Assembly (NCBI GenBank): GCA_022340705.1
Contig: JAJDNJ010000090.1
Coordinates: 1-32,908, forward strand
Length of the DNA: 32,908 bases
Direction of reading: 5' to 3'
Source: Betaproteobacteria bacterium
GTDB lineage: Bacteria; Pseudomonadota; Gammaproteobacteria; Burkholderiales; SG8-39
Below are positions 24,410-31,025 of this stretch, piece after piece. Both the position numbers and the translations under genes were made by a program. Numbering within the stretch: the first letter of the stretch is position 1; each line of letters opens with the position of its first letter. The notes under the pieces were generated by a model. It saw nothing but the letters and a program-made list of their open reading frames with translations, was not told the DNA's origin and did no database searches.

Positions 24410-25531
24410 ATGCACGCGACCCAGATCCGACAAAAAGACGGGATCTTCTATTTTGCGAACTATCGGGCAGCCGATCTGCTTTCCAAGGTCCGGTTCATCA
24501 GCCGGTTCTATGGAGAGGGCGAGGAAATCGCGCCTGCGCGCATCGCGCACGACGACGATATCGCTCAGTTCATCGCGAAGATCGAGCGCAACGACAAGGC
24601 GTTCCAGAGGACCCTGTCGCGCGCGAAGGTGAGGGCGCTGCGCAACTTCTACGAAACCGCGGTGAGCCAGCCCCCGATCCCGGGCACCGTGCTGCTGTTC
24701 ACCTCGGAGACGCTGCGCTTTCAGTCCGACAACTCGGACGGCGTCGGGCGACTCGCCGAGCCGGGCTCCAAATTTCTGATCATCGACGGCCAGCACCGTC
24801 TCGCGGCTCTGCATTTCTACATGAAGGACAAGCCGGAAGAGGCCGCCAGCATCCAGGTGCCCTGCATGATCTTCGACGGTCGCAGCGAAGATTTCGCGAC
24901 CGAGATGTTCGTCATCATCAACTCCACCCCGACTCGCATCAACAAGAGCCACCTGGTCGACCTCTACGAGCGCGTATCCTTCGCAGCGCCCGACCGGCGA
25001 TTTGCCGCGCGCCTGGTCGAGCGCCTCTACGGCGAGGGCGACAGCCCGTTGCGCTACCGGATCAACCGCCTCGGCGGACGCAGTCAGCGCGACAAATGGA
25101 TCCTCCAGGCCGAGCTGTTCAACGAATTGCACCGCTGGGTGCGCGGGCGCTGGCGCAGTATCCAGCTCGCCGGAGGCAGCGGCAAGGAAGTGCCGCGCTA
25201 TTACGCGATCGTGCGCGACTTCCTCAAGGCCGCACGCGCCGCATTCGGCGACAGCAGCTGGGGCAACGACAATTACATGGTCACCAAACCGGTGACGCTG
25301 AAAGCCTTCATTCGGGTTTGCGCGGATCTCGCGCGCGAGGACGCCGAGCCGGAGGACGGACGCCAGGCGCGTTGGGAAGAGCGTCTTGCCCCCTGGGGCG
25401 AGCGCGTGCGCGAGTTTCGCGCCGAGGGCTTCTACGAGCGCTTCGCGGCGAAGGGCGAGGTTGAGCGCGTCGCGCGTATTCACCGCGAGCTCGCGCGCAG
25501 CGCGGGGATCGAGGTCGGACGCAAGTCCTGA
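24410..25531 (+). CDS. stand-alone DGQHR-domain protein (DndB-like)
   Basis: A 373-residue protein carrying the DGQHR motif (residues 126-130) within FLIIDGQHRLAALHFY, followed by VPCMIFDG and FVIINSTPTRINKSHLVDLY. This is the core found in DndB, the regulator of DNA phosphorothioation, and in DGQHR proteins on mobile elements. The fold is ParB/Srx-like; DndB-type members bind DNA or hydrolyse ATP, but isolated members have no known function. The C-terminal 150 residues are charged and helical. No dndACDE, restriction gene or integrase is nearby. The ATG at 24410 has a purine-rich stretch upstream (GAGGGAGACAGG). Base composition is like the neighbours, so recent transfer is not evident. Confidence 0.8.
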   Translation: MHATQIRQKDGIFYFANYRAADLLSKVRFISRFYGEGEEIAPARIAHDDDIAQFIAKIERNDKAFQRTLSRAKVRALRNFYETAVSQPPIPGTVLLFTSETLRFQSDNSDGVGRLAEPGSKFLIIDGQHRLAALHFYMKDKPEEAASIQVPCMIFDGRSEDFATEMFVIINSTPTRINKSHLVDLYERVSFAAPDRRFAARLVERLYGEGDSPLRYRINRLGGRSQRDKWILQAELFNELHRWVRGRWRSIQLAGGSGKEVPRYYAIVRDFLKAARAAFGDSSWGNDNYMVTKPVTLKAFIRVCADLAREDAEPEDGRQARWEERLAPWGERVREFRAEGFYERFAAKGEVERVARIHRELARSAGIEVGRKS

Positions 25532-25555
25532 GCGCGGGCCTGCGGGTGCGGTGCT

Positions 25556-26746
25556 TCAGCTGCGCGCGATGACGCCGGCCGCGGCGAGCTCGTCAATGCT
25601 CGCCGGCGCATAACCCAGCTCGCCGAGGATCGCTCCGCTGTGTGCGCCGAGCGCGGGCACGGGGTCCATGCGCGGGTCGAAGTCCGAAAGATTGAACGGC
25701 GGCTTGAGGGCGTCGATCTCCCCGCCGGGCGATGCGACGCGCGTCCAGCGTGCGCGGGCTGCAAGCTGGGGGTGAGCCCAGAATTCGGCCATGTCGTTTA
25801 GCCTTGCATTGGCGATCTCGGCCGCCTCGAGCCGCGCGATAACCTGGTCGGCGCTGAGGGTTGAGAATACGCGCTCGATCTCGGCATGGGTGGCGTCGCG
25901 GTTGGCGTAGCGCGCCGGTCCGGTGGCGAAGCGCGGGTCGCGCGCGAGCGCCGCCTCGCCGAGCACATGCTCGCAGAAGCGTGCGAATTCGCGGTCGTTC
26001 TGAATCGAAAGGAACACGATTCCGCCGTCGCCGGCGTGGAACGGCCCGTAGGGCACGATCGTCGCGTGATAGGCCCCGCGCCGCGGGGGCGGCGTCCCGC
26101 CGTAGTGCGCGAAATAGGCAGGGAACCCCATCCATTCGCCGAGCGCCTCGAACATCGTGATGTCGAGCGCCGCGCCTTCGCCGGTCGCGGCGCGGCGCAG
26201 CAGCGCGGCGAGAATCGACGACAGCGCATACATGCCAGCGGCAATGTCGGCGACCGGGATGCCCGCCTTCGCCGGGGCGTCTTCGCTTCCGGTCACCGAA
26301 AGCAGACCCGCCTCGCATTGCACCAGCAGGTCGTAGGCCTTCTTCGCCGCGTAGGGCCCGGTCGGGCCATAGCCCGAGATGCCGCACCAGATCAGCCGCG
26401 GATGGCGCTTGCGCAACTCGGCCGCGCCAAGGCCGAGACGCTCGACCGCGCCCGGCGCGAGGTTTTGCAGGAAGACATCGGCTTTGGCGACCAGCGCGTC
26501 GAGGATCGGCTTCGCCTCGGGGCGCTTGACGTCGAGCGCGAGCGATTCCTTGCTGCGGTTGACCCAGACGAAATGCGACGATTCGCCGCGTACGGTACGG
26601 TCGTAGCCGCGCGCCGCGTCGCCGCCCGCGGGACGCTCGATCTTGATCACGCGCGCGCCCAGCTCCGCAAGCTGACGCGTGCAGAACGGGCCGGCGATGA
26701 CCTGTTCGAGCGCGACGACCGTCACGCCCTCGAGCGGCCGCATCAT
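25556..26746 (-). CDS. class III CoA-transferase (CaiB/BaiF family)
   Basis: A 396-residue enzyme that moves CoA between carboxylic acids. RPLEGVTVVALEQVIAGPFCTRQLAELGARVIKIE at the N-terminus, DVFLQNLAPGAVERLGLG, LIWCGISGYGPTGPY and the expected catalytic D139 in KKAYDLLVQ are typical. The substrate acid cannot be read from the sequence. The ATG at 26746 overlaps the upstream hydratase stop as ATGA and has GAGGTG eight bases before it, so the two genes form an operon. The pairing suggests breakdown of a CoA-activated organic acid. It converges on the DGQHR gene across 24 bases. Confidence 0.9.
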   Translation of the reverse strand: MMRPLEGVTVVALEQVIAGPFCTRQLAELGARVIKIERPAGGDAARGYDRTVRGESSHFVWVNRSKESLALDVKRPEAKPILDALVAKADVFLQNLAPGAVERLGLGAAELRKRHPRLIWCGISGYGPTGPYAAKKAYDLLVQCEAGLLSVTGSEDAPAKAGIPVADIAAGMYALSSILAALLRRAATGEGAALDITMFEALGEWMGFPAYFAHYGGTPPPRRGAYHATIVPYGPFHAGDGGIVFLSIQNDREFARFCEHVLGEAALARDPRFATGPARYANRDATHAEIERVFSTLSADQVIARLEAAEIANARLNDMAEFWAHPQLAARARWTRVASPGGEIDALKPPFNLSDFDPRMDPVPALGAHSGAILGELGYAPASIDELAAAGVIARS

Positions 26747-27558
26747 TCGAAAGTCACCTCGAGCCCGGCGAGGGGCAGGCCCTCGAAAGTGGTCGACCAG
26801 GTCTCGCCCGGCGCCACCGGGTGCGCATCTGTCAGCACGCCGGTGGTGACGATCTCGCCTGCCGCGAGCGGCGGGGATTCGGGCTGCTTGGCGAGCACCT
26901 CGATCAGGAAGGCGAGCGCGTTGAGCGGACTGTCGAGCACGTTGGCGCCGACGCCGTGATCGATTACGCGAGTCCCGCAGCGCAGCGTCACCTCGAGCGC
27001 GGGCAGGCGGTTGGCGAGGTCGGGCAGCGCGCTCACGCGAACCGGCGCACCGACCACGAGGCGCCCGTGCAGGCCGTTGTCCGCGGTGCAGTCGGCGATC
27101 TTCAGCCGCCAGCCCGGGTGGTGGCACTGCACGATCTCGATGGCGTGTGCGACCCATTCGATCGCGCCGAGCAGCGCATGCGGGTCGTCAGTGCCGCGCA
27201 TGGGCGCGGCGGCGAGCCGAAAGCAGATTTCGGGCTCGATGCGCGGCTGCGTGAGCCCGGCGAGCGCGACGCGCGCGCGCCCCTGCTCGGCGAACACCAG
27301 CGTGCGGTCGTAGACCATGCCCCACATCGGCTCGTAGACGCCGTAGCGCTTCCAGATCGTGCGATTGGTAAAGCCGATCTTGCGGCCCACGGGTCGCCAG
27401 CCCTGCGCGAGCCGATGCGCGTGCAGCCGGGCCGCGGCACGGTAGCCTTCATCTGCGCCGAGATTGGCGTAGCGCTCGCTGAACGGCGCGACGCTGCCGC
27501 CTTCCGCGTGCAGGCGCACCAGTTCTTCGGCAACCCGATCGATCGTCCCGAGGGTCAT
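26743..27558 (-). CDS. 2-keto-4-pentenoate hydratase-like protein (FAH superfamily)
   Basis: A 271-residue protein like MhpD-type hydratases, which add water to 2-hydroxypentadienoate-type acids in meta-cleavage routes. RPVGRKIGFTNRTIWKRYGV, RIEPEICFRL (metal-binding Glu108 and Glu110) and a second acidic block AIEWVAHAIEIV match the superfamily. The related 4-oxalocrotonate decarboxylases share these motifs, so the exact reaction is open. The ATG at 27558 has no clear ribosome binding site. It is the first gene of the two-gene operon with the CoA-transferase and is divergent from nfeD. Confidence 0.82.
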   Translation of the reverse strand: MTLGTIDRVAEELVRLHAEGGSVAPFSERYANLGADEGYRAAARLHAHRLAQGWRPVGRKIGFTNRTIWKRYGVYEPMWGMVYDRTLVFAEQGRARVALAGLTQPRIEPEICFRLAAAPMRGTDDPHALLGAIEWVAHAIEIVQCHHPGWRLKIADCTADNGLHGRLVVGAPVRVSALPDLANRLPALEVTLRCGTRVIDHGVGANVLDSPLNALAFLIEVLAKQPESPPLAAGEIVTTGVLTDAHPVAPGETWSTTFEGLPLAGLEVTFE

Positions 27559-27646
27559 GCAAGAGTCTGCTTTTGAACTGATTCTAACCTTGCGAGGCGA
27601 AGCGCCGAGTTGCGGTTTCATAGACTGCATGCCACATTAGCAAGCC

Positions 27647-28072
27647 ATGGAGCCGTATATCGTCTGGGCGCTGATCGGGCTTGCGCTGGTGATCGTCGAG
27701 GTCCTCAGCGGCACGTTTTATCTGCTGATGCTCGGGGTGGCCTGCTTCGGCGCGGCCAGCATGTCGCTCGCCGGCTTTGGCTTTCCGGCGCAGTCGGTTG
27801 TCGCGGCGGTCATCGGCGCGGTCGGTGCCTACCTGGTGCATGCCTACCGGGTGCGCAACCGCGCCGAACAGATGGCCCCGATCGACCAGGGGCAACCGGC
27901 TCAGTTCGAGTCCTGGGTCGATCGAAATGCCCTGCTTGCCCGAGTGCGCTATCGCGGTGCGAGCTGGGAGGCACGCGTCGAGGGCGATGGCGCGGTGGAG
28001 GCGGGCGCGATGCTGTACGTGCTGAACGCGAATGGCAACACGCTCACGGTTTCGAAAACACGGCCCGGCTGA
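27647..28072 (+). CDS. nfeD: NfeD family membrane protein (short form)
   Basis: A 141-residue protein with two or three membrane helices (about residues 5-24, 26-42 and 46-66) and a C-terminal OB-fold-like domain (from about 82; QFESWVDRNALLARVRYRGASWEAR, then GAMLYVLNANGNTLTV). Short NfeD proteins lack the ClpP-like protease domain and pair with slipins, as here. The slipin gene follows 43 bases later. The ribosome binding site is weak. The complex probably acts in the inner membrane. Confidence 0.9.
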   Translation: MEPYIVWALIGLALVIVEVLSGTFYLLMLGVACFGAASMSLAGFGFPAQSVVAAVIGAVGAYLVHAYRVRNRAEQMAPIDQGQPAQFESWVDRNALLARVRYRGASWEARVEGDGAVEAGAMLYVLNANGNTLTVSKTRPG

Positions 28073-28115
28073 GCCGGGCCGCCCGCCGGCCAGGCGTATG
28101 AATCGGAGGATCACG

Positions 28116-29117
28116 ATGTTCCCCAAGCTGCTGATCGCCATCGCCCTGTCCGTGGCCGCGGCGTTCGTTCCGCAGACCGCGCCGTACGCGATCTGGATCT
28201 TGATTGTCGCGGTGGTCGTGGTCTTCATCATCGAGGGCGTGCGCATCGTGCCGCAGCAGATGGCCTTCGTGGTCGAGCGCTTCGGACGCTTTCACGCGGT
28301 GCTCGAGCCGGGTCTCAACCTGATCATTCCCTTTCTCGACCGGGTGGCCTACGAGCATTCGCTGAAGGAGGTGCCGCTCGACGTACCCGAGCAGATCTGC
28401 ATCACCAAGGACAACACTCAGCTCGGCGTCGACGGCGTCATCTACTTTCAGGTGACCGATCCGCGGCTCGCATCGTACGGCTCCTCGGACTATATCGTCG
28501 CGATCACGCAGCTCGCGCAGACCACGCTGCGCAGCGAGATCGGGAAGATGGAACTCGACAAGACCTTCGAGTCGCGCGAGGAGATCAATCGCCAGATCGT
28601 CGCGGTCCTGGACGAGGCCGGACGCAGCTGGGGCATCAAGGTGCTGCGCTACGAGATCAAGAGTCTGACTCCGCCCGAGTCGATTCTGCGCGCCATGCAG
28701 CAGCAGATCACCGCCGAGCGCGAGAAACGCGCGGTGATCGCCAAGTCGGAAGGGCAGCGCCAGGAAGAAATCAACATCGCGGACGGCGAGAAGCAGGCCG
28801 CGGTGCTCAAGTCGGAGGGGGACAAGCAGGCCGCTATCAACCGTGCACAGGGCGACGCGACTGCGATCCGGCTCATCGCGGAAGCGAACGCGGCTGCGGT
28901 GCGCGCGGTGGCCGAGGCGATCGTCGATCGGGGCGGGCCGGAGGCGGCGAATCTGAAGGTCGCGGAGCAGTACGTCGAGGCGTTCGCGAACCTCGCGAAG
29001 CAGTCGAATACGCTGGTCATTCCGGCGAACGCTTCCGACCTTGCGGGATTCGTGGCGACCGCGATGACGGTTCTCGACAAGACGCGACAGACGCAGGTCG
29101 CCGTACGCGGCGGATGA
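28116..29117 (+). CDS. SPFH/slipin family membrane protein (QmcA-like)
   Basis: A 333-residue protein with an N-terminal hydrophobic region (about residues 3-42), then the SPFH domain (VPQQMAFVVERFGRFHAVLEPGLNLIIPF, DVPEQICITKDNTQLGVDGVIYF, GKMELDKTFESREEINRQIV, WGIKVLRYEIKSLTPPESI) and a coiled coil rich in Ala, Glu and Lys (about 190-260, repeats of KSEG and ADGEKQAA). It resembles E. coli QmcA. Slipins form oligomeric cages or rafts in the membrane. GGAGGA five bases before the ATG at 28116 sets the start over an upstream ATG at 28098. It forms an operon with nfeD and probably the VOC gene. Confidence 0.93.
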   Translation: MFPKLLIAIALSVAAAFVPQTAPYAIWILIVAVVVVFIIEGVRIVPQQMAFVVERFGRFHAVLEPGLNLIIPFLDRVAYEHSLKEVPLDVPEQICITKDNTQLGVDGVIYFQVTDPRLASYGSSDYIVAITQLAQTTLRSEIGKMELDKTFESREEINRQIVAVLDEAGRSWGIKVLRYEIKSLTPPESILRAMQQQITAEREKRAVIAKSEGQRQEEINIADGEKQAAVLKSEGDKQAAINRAQGDATAIRLIAEANAAAVRAVAEAIVDRGGPEAANLKVAEQYVEAFANLAKQSNTLVIPANASDLAGFVATAMTVLDKTRQTQVAVRGG

Positions 29118-29127
29118 GGAGGCGGCG

Positions 29128-29529
29128 ATGGGCGTATCCGCGATGAACCATTTCACGATCCTGACGGACGATCTCGATGCGACGCTGGCGTTCTACGCGG
29201 AGCACCTCAATCTGCATCCGGGCGAGCGCCCACCGTTCTCGTTTGCCGGCGCCTGGCTGTACGCCAAGGACGGCACGGCCCCGATCCTGCACGTCATCGC
29301 CGACAAGCCGAGCGAGGTGCTCGTACCCGGCGTGATCGATCACATGGCCTTTACCGGCAAGGGCCTGATCTCGACGGTCAAGCGCCTGGAGAAGCAGGGC
29401 GTGCGCTACGAGCTGCGCCGTCTGCCCGGTCAATGGGGCACCTGGCAGCTTTTCTTTCACGACCCGAACGGGGCAAAAATCGAGATCGACTTCGATCGGA
29501 CCGAGCCGGCGCCGGGTGGCCTTGCGTGA
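29128..29529 (+). CDS. VOC (glyoxalase-like) family protein
   Basis: A 133-residue single-domain metalloprotein of the vicinal-oxygen-chelate superfamily. NHFTILTDDLDATLAFYAEHL supplies a first metal His (H8), VIDHMAFTGKG a second, and AKIEIDF the usual C-terminal metal Glu. Substrate unknown; members include glyoxalases, dioxygenases and antibiotic-binding proteins. The ribosome binding site AGGAGG (29117-29122) lies just after the slipin stop, five bases before the ATG, so it is probably in the slipin operon. Its stop overlaps the next gene as GTGA. Confidence 0.88.
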   Translation: MGVSAMNHFTILTDDLDATLAFYAEHLNLHPGERPPFSFAGAWLYAKDGTAPILHVIADKPSEVLVPGVIDHMAFTGKGLISTVKRLEKQGVRYELRRLPGQWGTWQLFFHDPNGAKIEIDFDRTEPAPGGLA

Positions 29530-29762
29530 ATACTCTGCAACGCATCGCGAGCTTCATTGTCGGCATCGCGCTGCTCATCGCAGCATTCCTCTTTGCGTCT
29601 GTCATCTTCGCGGTGGCTGCGATCCTCGCCCTGATGATCTGGGGTTGGCTGATGTGGCGCACCCGCCATCTGCGGCGCGAGATGGCGCGTCGCGAGGGCA
29701 GCGTAATCGAGGGCGAGTACCGCGTCGAGCGCGAAGTACGCCAGATCGACGAAGAGCGCTAG
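29526..29762 (+). CDS. small membrane protein, 78 residues
   Basis: I do not recognise a named family. Residues about 5-45 are strongly hydrophobic (one long or two short membrane helices), followed by a basic stretch (WRTRHLRREMARR) and an acidic-basic tail (EGEYRVEREVRQIDEER), so the tail is probably cytoplasmic. The start GTG overlaps the VOC stop as GTGA, which supports translation and operon membership with nfeD, the slipin and the VOC gene. An earlier in-frame start at 29433 lies inside the VOC gene and is rejected. Confidence 0.7.
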   Translation: MNTLQRIASFIVGIALLIAAFLFASVIFAVAAILALMIWGWLMWRTRHLRREMARREGSVIEGEYRVEREVRQIDEER

Positions 29763-29828
29763 CGCGGAGCGGGCTGTCCGCGGCCGCGCGGTGGTCGGCC
29801 CCGTCTGGCGCGGATCGGCGCGCGCGGC

Positions 29829-29857
29829 TTTGCGGGCGTCGGAAATGCGGCTAGACT
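29829..29857 (+). promoter_or_regulatory. possible TRAP transporter promoter (TTTGCG, 17 bases, TAGACT)
   Basis: TTTGCG (29829-29834) and TAGACT (29852-29857) are 17 bases apart, 37 bases before the ATG of the binding-protein gene. The rest of the 132-base gap is GC-rich with no other clear feature. Confidence 0.4.
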
Positions 29858-29894
29858 TCCTTGGTCCGAGACGGCAAATCAGAAGGAGGAGAAG

Positions 29895-30857
29895 ATGAAG
29901 CGGACGTTGAAAATTGCAGCGCTGGGCGCTGGCCTTGCGCTCGCGTCACCGATGGCCACGGCCGACACTTTCGTTCGCATGGTGTCCGGTCCGGCTGGCG
30001 GAAGCTGGTATCCGCTGGGCGCGAAGATCATGCAGGTGATGCAGGAGGACATCAAAGGTATCGCCACCTCGAACGGCCCCGGAGGGGGGGTGGGCAATAT
30101 CAAGGAAGTCAGCCTCGGCAACGCCGAAATTGGCTGGAGCTACGGACATACCGCGTACAACGGCTACGTCGGGCGCGGCAAGTTCGAGAAGCCGTACAAG
30201 AACGTGCGCTTCTTCGCGACCCTGTATCCGGGTGTCGTGCAGATCGCGGTGCCCAAAAGCTCGAGCATCAAGTCGATTGCCGACTTCAACGGCAAGAACA
30301 TCAGCCCCGGCAAGGCGGGCTGGACCGGCACGGCATTTGCCGAGACGGTGCTCAATGGCTATGGACTGAGCTTCGACAAGATCAAGCAGGCGGGCGGCAC
30401 CGTGCATCACGTCGACTACACGGATTCGGTGGCGCTGATGAAGGATGGCCACATCGACGTATTCATCGCGGTGACGTCGATGCCGCAGGCGTCGTTCATT
30501 GACCTGAATTTCAAGCCCGGCATTCGCCTGATCGGAATTGACCCGGAGAAAATGAAGGCCATCATCAAGGACAACCCGGGCACGTTCGCCACCAAGATCC
30601 CGAAGGGTACCTACGATGGCATGGATGCCGACGTCCCGACCCTCGCCACCGCGACCGTGATGGTCGTGAACAAGGACCTCTCCGACGATCTCGTGTACAA
30701 GATGTGCAAGGTGTTCTGGAAGGAGCACGCGACGTTCGCCGAGGTCAAGAAGACCTGGAATGACGTCAAGCTGGCCGATGCGCTGGCGGCCGCCGCGATT
30801 CCGGTGCACCCGGGCGCGGAGCGTTGCTACAAGGAGTTGGGCGTCAAAAAGATGTAG
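29895..30857 (+). CDS. TAXI-type TRAP transporter substrate-binding protein
   Basis: A 320-residue periplasmic binding protein. A signal peptide (MKRTLKIAALGAGLALASPM, cleavage likely after ATA at residue 23) is followed by the TAXI family start VRMVSGPAGGSWYPLGAKI. Further blocks are GGVGNIKEVSLGNAEIGWSYG, ISPGKAGWTGT, GHIDVFIAVTSMPQASF and MVVNKDLSDDLVYKMCK. The ligand is not predictable; characterised TAXI proteins bind organic acids such as glutamate or oxoglutarate. AAGGAGGAGAAG before the ATG is a strong ribosome binding site. The fused permease gene follows after 168 bases. Confidence 0.93.
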   Translation: MKRTLKIAALGAGLALASPMATADTFVRMVSGPAGGSWYPLGAKIMQVMQEDIKGIATSNGPGGGVGNIKEVSLGNAEIGWSYGHTAYNGYVGRGKFEKPYKNVRFFATLYPGVVQIAVPKSSSIKSIADFNGKNISPGKAGWTGTAFAETVLNGYGLSFDKIKQAGGTVHHVDYTDSVALMKDGHIDVFIAVTSMPQASFIDLNFKPGIRLIGIDPEKMKAIIKDNPGTFATKIPKGTYDGMDADVPTLATATVMVVNKDLSDDLVYKMCKVFWKEHATFAEVKKTWNDVKLADALAAAAIPVHPGAERCYKELGVKKM

Positions 30858-30878
30858 CGGGAGCGTGTGTGCGCGACG

Positions 30879-31025
30879 GGTCCGGCGCAAGCGGGACCGT
30901 TGCGCAACCCGCGTTCGCGCGCATCGAATCGCATGATTGGGCCGGTCGCCGTCGTGCTCCAGGTCGTGCCGCGCACCGCGTCGATGACCGGCGTCGCATG
31001 GTCCTAGACGTCTCGGATGCATCCG
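30879..31025. repeat. hairpins and adjacent palindromes between the TRAP genes
   Basis: Two overlapping, competing inverted repeats lie shortly after the binding-protein gene: GGTCC/GGACC (30879-30883, 30894-30898) and GCGCAA/TTGCGC (30885-30890, 30900-30905). Right before the permease ATG are AGACGTCT (31006-31013) and CGGATGCATCCG (31014-31025), perfect palindromes abutting each other and the start codon. Neither region has a T run. They may protect or shape the mRNA so that the binding protein is made in excess; this is inference. Confidence 0.45.

Noticed and set aside
24347-25483. 378-residue minus-strand frame across the DGQHR gene
   Set aside because: The plus-strand product has clear family motifs and a sensible start; the antisense product has none.
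24410-25531. Defence island around the DGQHR gene
   Set aside because: The neighbours are a DUF1223 gene and an acid-metabolism operon; no nuclease, helicase, methylase or toxin gene is present.
28044-29156. 370-residue minus-strand frame across the slipin gene
   Set aside because: Shadow of the slipin gene; repeats reflect the coiled-coil codons on the other strand.
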